NCBI GenBank assembly: GCA_900540235.1
Contig: UQEY01000008.1
Location: forward strand, 1 to 56,871
Length of the DNA: 56,871 bases
DNA from: an uncultured Eubacteriales bacterium
GTDB taxonomy: Bacteria > Bacillota > Clostridia > Oscillospirales > Acutalibacteraceae
Direction of reading: 5' to 3'
Under the pieces are notes generated by a model. The model did no database searches and was not told where the DNA came from. It saw nothing but the letters and a program-made list of their open reading frames with translations. The translations under genes and the position numbers were made by a program. Below, one piece after another: positions 18,085 to 24,032 of the stretch. Every line of letters starts with the position of its first letter. Position 1 is the first letter of the stretch.

Positions 18085-18936
18085 ATGGAAATTATTGATG
18101 TATTCAATATAGCTGAAAAGCAGCTTGCTCAAACTAACGAGGAGTTAAATTTTAAGAAAACAAATTCAGACGACGGCAGTGTGATTTTCGCTGGGGAAAA
18201 AGGTGCGTACAAAATCGCATACAATAAAGAAAACAACATTGTTTCCTTTGAATGTTGCTACGATTATCAAGCTGACGAGCCTAAGTTTGAAACTATTTCT
18301 CGCAGTCTTTTTGACCCTGAAACCTATAATGAAAAGGATGCAAAGTCACTCGGAAACGAAATTAACGATGAGATTGCAGGCATTTTCAAAACAAGGAAAA
18401 AGGTTGACCTTGACAAGGTTAAAATGCCTAAAGCCGTTTCAAGAACCAAGGTTAAAAACGGAATTATCAGCTATGACTGTGATTCGCTTGCAAACCGTTT
18501 CGGCGCACTCTACCCTGAGTTTAAGGACGATATCAAAGCCAACATTGTGGCTTACGGTGAATTTTTACCTGAAACTTTCTTTACCGAAAAAGGCACTGCA
18601 AAGGTGCTCGATGTTATCAAAAACGGCAATGCCGCTGAACGCAAAAAGCTTTTTAAAATGCTTAATGATGTTTACGAGGACGGCACAAACGAGGTTCAGG
18701 ATGTTATAGGCGTAACTATTCTCGGCGCTATTCAAAACGACAAGGATATGATGGCAATATGCGACGAATATATGTCAGATTATATGTCGGGTCCGGTTCA
18801 CGAAATTAACAAGCTTACCGCCAAGAAGAACAGCTCACTAATGAAGAAGCTTAAAAACCCACCTGCATATAAGCCTAAAAAGAAAAAGAATAACTTTATG
18901 CAAAACGCACTTCAGGCTCAAGATATTAACAGATAA
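18085..18936 (+). CDS. hypothetical cytoplasmic protein, first gene of three
   Basis: 283 residues, no signal peptide or membrane segment. The N-terminal half (about 1-100) looks like a small alpha/beta domain; the C-terminal half (about 140-245) is helical with VYEDGTNEVQDVIGVTILGA-type amphipathic repeats, and the tail is Lys/Asn-rich. I do not recognise a family. Eleven bases separate it from the next gene, indicating an operon with the pseudo-sortase and a four-helix membrane protein. Confidence 0.75.
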   Translation: MEIIDVFNIAEKQLAQTNEELNFKKTNSDDGSVIFAGEKGAYKIAYNKENNIVSFECCYDYQADEPKFETISRSLFDPETYNEKDAKSLGNEINDEIAGIFKTRKKVDLDKVKMPKAVSRTKVKNGIISYDCDSLANRFGALYPEFKDDIKANIVAYGEFLPETFFTEKGTAKVLDVIKNGNAAERKKLFKMLNDVYEDGTNEVQDVIGVTILGAIQNDKDMMAICDEYMSDYMSGPVHEINKLTAKKNSSLMKKLKNPPAYKPKKKKNNFMQNALQAQDINR

Positions 18937-18947
18937 TAGGCAAACTA

Positions 18948-19577
18948 ATGACAAAAAATGAAAAAAGATTAATTAAAAACGGTATTGTAACACCTCTTAT
19001 AATATCGATTGTTCTCGCAATAATTTATGTTGCCGTATTCGGCAACTTTGTGTTTAACAATTACGGCAAAACTCAAATTACAAGCACCGGCTACAGCAAC
19101 CTCAGTGAAATTACCAAATTTGACGGTTCGCCGGATGCAGATACAATTTCAAAATCGTTGCTTAAAAGCGTTGTTTCAAATGCGATTATCGGCAATATTG
19201 AAATCGGAAATGACAGTTTTGACCTTATCAACAATGCTGATTCGTTCTACGCTCTTGACAGATTTAATATTAATGCAGGCAACACTTTACCGGGTGAAAC
19301 AGGTGTTTGCTTTGCCGAGGTTTATAAAAACCACGCATCAAGCATTAAGCTTTTGGCAAAGGGCGACACAATAAGTATAAATACATTTTATTCTTCTTAT
19401 GAATACACGGTTGAGGATACCTATACCGCTAAAAACCTGCACGATTTAAAAAATGCCGGTGCAGGTCTTGGCAGAGCGCTTGTGCTTTATACCGACAACA
19501 GTGTCGGCGCAGGTATCGGCAGCGAATACTTTGTTTGCGTTGCAACTATGAAAAGCGGCGCAAAAGTGGAAGCATAA
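18948..19577 (+). CDS. membrane-anchored sortase-like protein lacking catalytic residues
   Basis: 209 residues: one N-terminal transmembrane segment (about 13-34) and an external domain whose second half follows sortase order: an LPGETGVCFAEV strand, a KLLAKGDTISI segment (sortases: L..GD.I), Y.YTVEDTYTAKNLHDL and GRALVLYTDN where sortases have TLVTC, then a final EYFVCVATM strand. The expected catalytic His, Cys and Arg are not at those positions (Val, Tyr and Glu instead, by eye). If the fold call is right this is a non-catalytic sortase-fold protein. Flanked by an unknown protein and a multispanning protein in one operon. Function unknown. Confidence 0.5.
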   Translation: MTKNEKRLIKNGIVTPLIISIVLAIIYVAVFGNFVFNNYGKTQITSTGYSNLSEITKFDGSPDADTISKSLLKSVVSNAIIGNIEIGNDSFDLINNADSFYALDRFNINAGNTLPGETGVCFAEVYKNHASSIKLLAKGDTISINTFYSSYEYTVEDTYTAKNLHDLKNAGAGLGRALVLYTDNSVGAGIGSEYFVCVATMKSGAKVEA

Positions 19578-19588
19578 GGAGGTAAACA

Positions 19589-20413
19589 ATGTCACTGCAT
19601 AAATCAAGAAAAATAATCAGCATAATTCTTACCGTTCTTATCGCTTGCGGCAGTATACTTTTTTTCGGCACGCTTATTACAAAAGCAACTGTTATGTCGG
19701 AAAGTTATACAAGCTATGTGTTTGACAAGGTCGGTGTAAATAAAAATTCTAAAGAAGCATTTGCCAATCAAATAAAAGTGCTTGAGGCTCAAAGCGGCAT
19801 ACCGGCAAGAGTTTTTAACTCGGTATATAACTTTAACGACGCTACAAGCAAAACTGCTGTTGAACGCTTATTTTCTTCAAGCAATACCACGCTGAGCACA
19901 AACAGTCAGACTGACAAGTTTGAAAGACTTTGCAAGGAATACCTTGAGGGCAACAATATGCAGTATGACGAAGCATTAATTCACAACACTGCGCTTAAAG
20001 CCACCGAGGCTTACTCTAACTGCTTTGGTATGAAAAATACAGAGCAGATAAGTTCATTTATTAAAAATGTAAACGCTCATTACCAAAGCTATCTTTCAAT
20101 CGGCGCATTGCTTTTTATTGTGCCGCTCGTACTTTTCATTATATTATTCAGGCGTTCGCTCGATGTTGCGTTTAACATCTTTTCTGCCCTGACCCTCTCG
20201 GGTTTATCTTTTGTTGTCAGCGGCATTGCAAGTCTTATTGCAAAGTTTGGTTTGCACGACATAACGCCGACAATATATCAACAAGCTTTTTACAGTTGTG
20301 TAAAAGGTGCATGCTATATAAGCATTATTTTCGGCGCTGTACTCACCATAATTTCTGTTATAGCGAACATCAAAATAACAAAAGCGCTTGACAGAAATAA
20401 TCTAAGCAAATAA
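19589..20413 (+). CDS. multispanning membrane protein with extracellular helical loop
   Basis: 274 residues: a hydrophobic helix at about 9-31, a polar mostly helical external loop (about 35-165), then three membrane helices (about 168-188, 197-222, 235-265) and a short basic tail. No family recognised. It starts 11 bp after the pseudo-sortase gene with an AAGGAGG site and is probably its membrane partner. The operon ends at a strong terminator. Confidence 0.7.
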   Translation: MSLHKSRKIISIILTVLIACGSILFFGTLITKATVMSESYTSYVFDKVGVNKNSKEAFANQIKVLEAQSGIPARVFNSVYNFNDATSKTAVERLFSSSNTTLSTNSQTDKFERLCKEYLEGNNMQYDEALIHNTALKATEAYSNCFGMKNTEQISSFIKNVNAHYQSYLSIGALLFIVPLVLFIILFRRSLDVAFNIFSALTLSGLSFVVSGIASLIAKFGLHDITPTIYQQAFYSCVKGACYISIIFGAVLTIISVIANIKITKALDRNNLSK

Positions 20414-20426
20414 TGCAAAATATTAC

Positions 20427-20463
20427 AAGTCTGTAACCTATTCGACGGTTACAGACTTTTTTA
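20427..20463 (+). terminator. terminator of the pseudo-sortase operon
   Basis: Twelve-bp stem AAGTCTGTAACC / GGTTACAGACTT with a T run. The following stretch (20464-20880) is AT-rich with no gene I can support. Confidence 0.9.
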
Positions 20464-20880
20464 TTACATTCACTATATATAATAGTTTTAAATATATATA
20501 ATATATAATATATTAGTATTAAGGTGCAAAGCCAAAAAGCCTTGTTTTTAAGCCAAATCGCCGATAATCAAGACTTTTAGGGCTCTTATTTTTGTTCGTT
20601 TTACAAACTGTTCTGTATTTTAACATTTTGTATATATAGTATGTCATTTTATTGTTTTACATTTTTTACACTACATATTGAGTTTTTAGATATTCACAAA
20701 TTAAATTGTTACAAATTGTAAGAATTTTAAGTGGCATTTCTAATGATATCACAAAAAAATACTTTTTCACACTAAATCGTTAAAGAGTATAACCACAACA
20801 TATAGTGTAACCGTTTTGTAACCATACTACAATGTTAAAATCGTTTGTGCAATCTATCCAAAATCTTACTTCTCAAATAG

Positions 20881-20909
20881 TTGACACATTATGCATTTGT
20901 CACTATAAT
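20881..20909 (+). promoter_or_regulatory. promoter of the 3D-domain protein gene
   Basis: TTGACA (20881-20886), 17-bp spacer, TATAAT (20904-20909). Confidence 0.85.
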
Positions 20910-20915
20910 GGCAAT

Positions 20916-21039
20916 CGCTCGAGGAAATAATAACGGTGAAGCAGAAAAAACTATTCTGCTCGGTATGAAATTAAGTAGCTACATTCATACCGGTATTAGG
21001 AACAATGTTTCAAAGCGAAACCCTAATATTTCTATCAAC
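20916..21039 (+). ncRNA. structured 5' leader, candidate cis-regulatory RNA
   Basis: Three consecutive hairpins lie between the promoter and the gene: AGCAGAA/TTCTGCT (20940-20960), CGGTATGAA/TTCATACCG (20961-20992) and TATTAGG/CCTAATA with an inner GTTTC/GAAAC (20994-21028). The last ends just before the AAAGGAG site, so it could influence initiation. Genes with 3D domains are often under the c-di-AMP (ydaO) riboswitch, but I do not see its conserved GGGGGA and GGGUGAA elements. A 28-codon frame beginning at 20965 ends one base before the gene's ATG and could be a leader peptide, although no ribosome binding site precedes it. Confidence 0.45.
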
Positions 21040-21052
21040 AAAGGAGATTAAG

Positions 21053-22282
21053 ATGACTAACCAATCAAACCCCGGCGACATACGAACAAAGAGTCGTAAA
21101 GTCGTAACGGCAGTAATTGCGTTCATTTTGGTTGCGGTAATTTTTGCCTCAACTGCTTTTGCTCAAATCATTTCTAACTACAAAGTTGAAATTATGGTTG
21201 ACAATAACAAATACACAATTACAACAAATGAAACGGAACCTATCGAAATCCTGTCGCAAGCAAACATCGCACTCAACGATACAGATAAACTTGATATCAG
21301 CTCTTTTGAAGCAGGTAAGGGCGGTACAATTAAAGTTGACAGACTTAATGACATTCATGTTGAATTCAGCGGCATCATCAACACCTACAGTGTATACGGC
21401 GACACAGTCAAAGATGCGCTTAACGAAATCGGATTTAACACCAAAAATGTAAGCCTTAACTGTGCGCTTACAGACAATATTACAAATGATATGGTTGTTA
21501 AATACAATTCATCTGCATCATCTTCAATTACTGCAGACGGTGTAACTTATGAATACCCGATAGTAAGCGGTACTGTTCAAAATATCGTTAATGCCGCAGG
21601 TATTGTTCTCGGTGACGATGACTACACTTCCCCGTCTTTGGACTCTTCAATTAAAGACGGAACTAATGTTAAAGTAAACCGTGTAACTTATAAAGAAGTT
21701 ACAAAAACAGAATCAGTAGATTATAAAACAGTTGAAAAAGAAAATTCCAAAGCATACGAAGGAATTGAAACCGTTGTTACAAAAGGCAAAAAAGGCAGTG
21801 CCAATGTAACATATCAAGTTAAATATGTTAACGGTAAAAAATCAACTCAAAAAGTTATAAATACAGATATCATTAAAAATGCCAAAAACGAAGTTGTTAA
21901 AGTAGGCGTAAAAGAAACAAAGGGCGCTGAAGTAACTTCAAACGGCGTTACAAGAAAAAACGGATATAAAGTAGGTCAAACCATCACAGGCAGATATACT
22001 CATTACTGTGCTTGCGGTAAATGCGGCACAGGCACAGGCAAAACCGCCAGCGGCAGAAAAGTATACAACGGTATGAAAAATCCATACTACATCGCTTGTA
22101 ATTGGCTTCCTATGGGTTCAATCGTAAATATCGACGGTACAAACTACACAGTTGTTGACCGTGGCGGCTCAGGTCTTTCAAGACAAGGCAGAGTTGATAT
22201 TTTCACCCCACAGGGTCACAAGGCTTGCTTCAAATACGGCACCGGCAAATGCACACTCACAATTATGCGTTTAGGCTGGTAA
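21053..22282 (+). CDS. G5 and 3D domain cell-wall protein (YabE/RpfB-like)
   Basis: 409 residues from ATG 21053, chosen for its AAAGGAG site. A short cytoplasmic segment and one membrane helix (about 16-36) are followed by two DUF348/ubiquitin-like domains (about 40-90 and 100-200), a G5 domain (about 210-290) and a C-terminal 3D domain (about 310-409). The last has TASGRKVYNG, IVNIDGTNYTVVDRGG and GRVDIF, the acidic residues naming the domain. Such proteins resemble B. subtilis YabE and resuscitation-promoting factors, and are thought to cleave peptidoglycan at the surface. The 3D domain also has a CACGKCGTG cysteine pair. Single gene with a structured leader. Confidence 0.88.
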   Translation: MTNQSNPGDIRTKSRKVVTAVIAFILVAVIFASTAFAQIISNYKVEIMVDNNKYTITTNETEPIEILSQANIALNDTDKLDISSFEAGKGGTIKVDRLNDIHVEFSGIINTYSVYGDTVKDALNEIGFNTKNVSLNCALTDNITNDMVVKYNSSASSSITADGVTYEYPIVSGTVQNIVNAAGIVLGDDDYTSPSLDSSIKDGTNVKVNRVTYKEVTKTESVDYKTVEKENSKAYEGIETVVTKGKKGSANVTYQVKYVNGKKSTQKVINTDIIKNAKNEVVKVGVKETKGAEVTSNGVTRKNGYKVGQTITGRYTHYCACGKCGTGTGKTASGRKVYNGMKNPYYIACNWLPMGSIVNIDGTNYTVVDRGGSGLSRQGRVDIFTPQGHKACFKYGTGKCTLTIMRLGW

Positions 22283-22307
22283 TGTTATATAAATAAAGGT
22301 TCTAAAA

Positions 22308-22338
22308 AAAGGGGAAAGCAACTGCTTTCCCCTTTAGA
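22308..22338. terminator. hairpin after the 3D-domain gene
   Basis: AAAGGGGAAAGC / GCTTTCCCCTTT stem. The U tract is stronger on the minus strand, so it may end transcription from either side. Confidence 0.6.
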
Positions 22339-22460
22339 CTGTCGATAAAGTGGCTAAACCGTGCCGAGTTTTAAAAATTCAGTAGGAATATTCGTAAGGC
22401 AAAGGATTGCTCCTGCCGAAAACATTCTAATAAATTATTGTTTATCTTAACATAGGTTTC

Positions 22461-22590
22461 TCTCCTATCGACGGCGAAGCCGCCACTTCCCTCATCAGAG
22501 GGAAGCAAGAAAACTCGGCTCCCTCTGACGAGGGAGCTGTCAACTTTGTTGACTGAGGGAGAGAAAAAATACAATGTGGCGTAGCCGTCA
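22461..22590. repeat. composite palindromic repeat (REP/MITE-like)
   Basis: Nested stems: TTCCCTC/GAGGGAA (about 22488-22504), GGCTCCCTC/GAGGGAGC (about 22518-22537) and an outer pair GACGGC (22470) / GCCGTC (22589). This clustered CTCCCTC/GAGGGAG pattern is typical of non-autonomous intergenic repeats in gut Firmicutes. A 67-codon frame across it on the minus strand is not a gene. Confidence 0.65.
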
Positions 22591-22617
22591 ACCTATTATA
22601 AATTATAATTTATATTA

Positions 22618-22646
22618 TTGACAAATAATAATCATTGTGCTACACT
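22618..22646 (+). promoter_or_regulatory. promoter of the HMA protein gene
   Basis: TTGACA (22618-22623), 17-bp spacer, TACACT (22641-22646). Confidence 0.7.
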
Positions 22647-22687
22647 CAAGACGGTTAGAGAAAGCTAACTAAAGGAGATGTTTGACA

Positions 22688-22948
22688 ATGATTAAAACGA
22701 CACTTGGTATTAACGGTATGGCTTGCGGTATGTGTGAATCGCACATAAATGATGTAGTAAGAAAAAACTTTAAAGTTAAAAAAGTAAGTTCTTCTCATAC
22801 AAAAGGCTCTTGCGAAATTATAAGCGAAGAAGCGATTGACGAAGCAAAAATCAGAAAAGCAATCGGTGACACCGGTTATGATGTTACAGCCTTTGAAAGC
22901 GAGCCTTATGAGAAAAAAGGCGGTTTGTTTTCATTTTTGAAGAAATAA
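22688..22948 (+). CDS. heavy-metal-associated (HMA) domain protein
   Basis: 86 residues with a ferredoxin-like HMA fold: the metal-binding loop GMACGMCESH gives the CxxC pair, and GYDVTAFESEPYEKKGG closes the domain. The short Lys/Phe tail (GLFSFLKK) is unlike CopZ. HMA proteins carry Cu(I) or other soft metals between partners; no P-type ATPase is nearby. The ATG at 22688 follows AAAGGAG. It has its own promoter. Confidence 0.85.
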   Translation: MIKTTLGINGMACGMCESHINDVVRKNFKVKKVSSSHTKGSCEIISEEAIDEAKIRKAIGDTGYDVTAFESEPYEKKGGLFSFLKK

Positions 22949-22949
22949 A

Positions 22950-22969
22950 AAAACACGCCCATGCGTGTT
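22950..22969 (-). terminator. minus-strand terminator
   Basis: AACACGC / GCGTGTT hairpin followed on the minus strand by seven U-encoding bases. It is a second stop for transcripts of the 21-codon gene at 23087-23152, and overlaps the plus-strand promoter at 22968. Confidence 0.65.
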
Positions 22970-22996
22970 GACAATTAAAAATATGTATGATAATAT
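22968..22996 (+). promoter_or_regulatory. promoter of the candidate antitoxin RNA
   Basis: TTGACA (22968-22973), 17-bp spacer, TAATAT (22991-22996). No plus-strand protein gene lies downstream before the terminator at about 23098. Confidence 0.75.
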
Positions 22997-23002
22997 AATT
23001 AT

Positions 23003-23098
23003 AGACAAAGGGCTTATCGGACAGACGGTTAGCCCACAATAGTTAGATAAAAATAATCGTCCTATGTTTGGTAGACTGCAGGGCGGTTATTTTTTTAT
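23003..23098 (+). ncRNA. candidate antisense antitoxin RNA
   Basis: Predicted transcript of about 95 nt from the promoter at 22968-22996 to a hairpin AATAATCGTCCT / AGGGCGGTTATT (about 23053-23091) and a T run. On this strand the stem pairs throughout when G-U pairs are allowed, whereas the minus-strand copy has C-A mismatches, so the terminator is built for the plus transcript. It overlaps the last codons and 3' UTR of the opposing 21-codon gene, giving perfect antisense complementarity, as in RatA/TxpA and pAD1 par type I systems. Confidence 0.5.
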
Positions 23099-23152
23099 TA
23101 TAAGAACAAGTGTAATAATAAGTACTAATGTAATTATTGTTGCATATTCCAT
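23087..23152 (-). CDS. 21-residue hydrophobic peptide, candidate type I toxin
   Basis: A 21-codon frame (starts MEYATIITLV, ends LVLIIKK) preceded by GGAGGGAGATATT. The peptide is a single short transmembrane helix with two C-terminal lysines, the usual design of type I toxins such as Fst, TxpA or BsrG, although it is shorter and I recognise no family. The promoter at 23259-23287 gives a leader of about 95 nt. Three alternating CCCTC/GAGGG segments upstream can fold so that the ribosome binding site is open or closed. A convergent RNA covers its 3' end. Confidence 0.55.
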   Translation of the reverse strand: MEYATIITLVLIITLVLIIKK

Positions 23153-23258
23153 AATATCTCCCTCCTCAGATAATTCTCAAGAGGGATGATAACCCTCTTG
23201 GATAAAAAAAGAGGGCTAACCGTCCACCGTATTCGACAGTATCCTTTGTCCAAGGAAA

Positions 23259-23287
23259 ATTATAATATATATGATATTTTTTGTCAA
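23259..23287 (-). promoter_or_regulatory. promoter of the candidate toxin mRNA
   Basis: Minus strand TTGACA (23287-23282), 17-bp spacer, TATAAT (23264-23259): full consensus. Confidence 0.8.
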
Positions 23288-23309
23288 TAAATGACAGAAA
23301 GCTACAAAA

Positions 23310-23337
23310 CAAAGCCTCCGATTTCTCGGAGGCTTTG
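23310..23337 (-). terminator. terminator of the Stn/hypB operon
   Basis: Twelve-bp stem CAAAGCCTCCGA / TCGGAGGCTTTG followed on the minus strand by TTTTG, 13 bp after hypB. Confidence 0.8.
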
Positions 23338-23350
23338 TTGTTATATAAAA

Positions 23351-24019
23351 TCAGTTATTCCACTCGTCAACTTGTGCCTTGAGCCAGGAGCACCAAGCGT
23401 CAACGCCTTCACCGGTTTTTGCAGAGATAAAGAAAATTTCTGCCTTTGGGTTAAGCTTTTTGATACGCTCAACCACTGCGTCATCGTTAAAATCAAACAC
23501 GCTCTTTGTGTCAATCTTATTAATAAGAACCGCATCGCAAATTGAAAACATAAGCGGATACTTGAGCGGTTTGTCGTCACCCTCCGGTACTGACAAAATC
23601 ATTGCATTTTTAACAGCACCCGTGTCAAACTCGGCAGGGCAAACAAGGTTGCCGACATTTTCAAGCACAACAAGGTCGAGGTCGGAAGTACCGAACTCGT
23701 CAATGCCCTGCTCCGTCATACCTGCGTCAAGATGGCACATACCGCCGGTGTGAAGCTGAATAGATTTAACACCCGTGTCGGCAATAGCTTTTGCATCAAC
23801 GGAAGAATCGATATCAGCCTCCATTACGCCGATTTTCATATCATCTTTAAGACGGGAAATGGTAGCTTTAAGAGTAGTTGTTTTGCCGGAACCCGGAGAA
23901 GACATAAGATTTAAAAGGAAAGTGTGTTCCTTTTTCAGCCTGTCCCTTACCCTATCGGCTTCTCTATCATTATTTTCAAAAACACTCTTTTTAATTTCGA
24001 TTACTTTAAATTCATCCAT
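23351..24019 (-). CDS. hypB: HypB-type nickel-insertion GTPase
   Basis: SIMIBI-class GTPase that, with HypA, delivers nickel to [NiFe]-hydrogenase (or urease). 222 residues: P-loop SSPGSGKTT (40-48), EADID switch (67-71), the metal-site TGGMCHLDAG (Cys95, His96), ENVGNLVCPAEFD (Cys127) and the guanine-specificity NKID (167-170). There is no N-terminal His-rich nickel store. It is the last gene of an operon with three flavin/Fe-S oxidoreductase subunits but no hypA or hydrogenase large subunit is in the window. Confidence 0.93.
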   Translation of the reverse strand: MDEFKVIEIKKSVFENNDREADRVRDRLKKEHTFLLNLMSSPGSGKTTTLKATISRLKDDMKIGVMEADIDSSVDAKAIADTGVKSIQLHTGGMCHLDAGMTEQGIDEFGTSDLDLVVLENVGNLVCPAEFDTGAVKNAMILSVPEGDDKPLKYPLMFSICDAVLINKIDTKSVFDFNDDAVVERIKKLNPKAEIFFISAKTGEGVDAWCSWLKAQVDEWNN

Positions 24020-24032
24020 TAAAAACAGCTCC

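Noticed and set aside
20910..21040. c-di-AMP (ydaO/yuaA) riboswitch
   Set aside because: Expected from the downstream gene type, but the conserved GGGGGA, GGGUGAA and CCGUCAGC elements are absent, so I left it as an unassigned leader.
22371..22574. 67-codon minus-strand frame
   Set aside because: It runs through the palindromic repeat and its codons follow the repeat's structure; no start signal.
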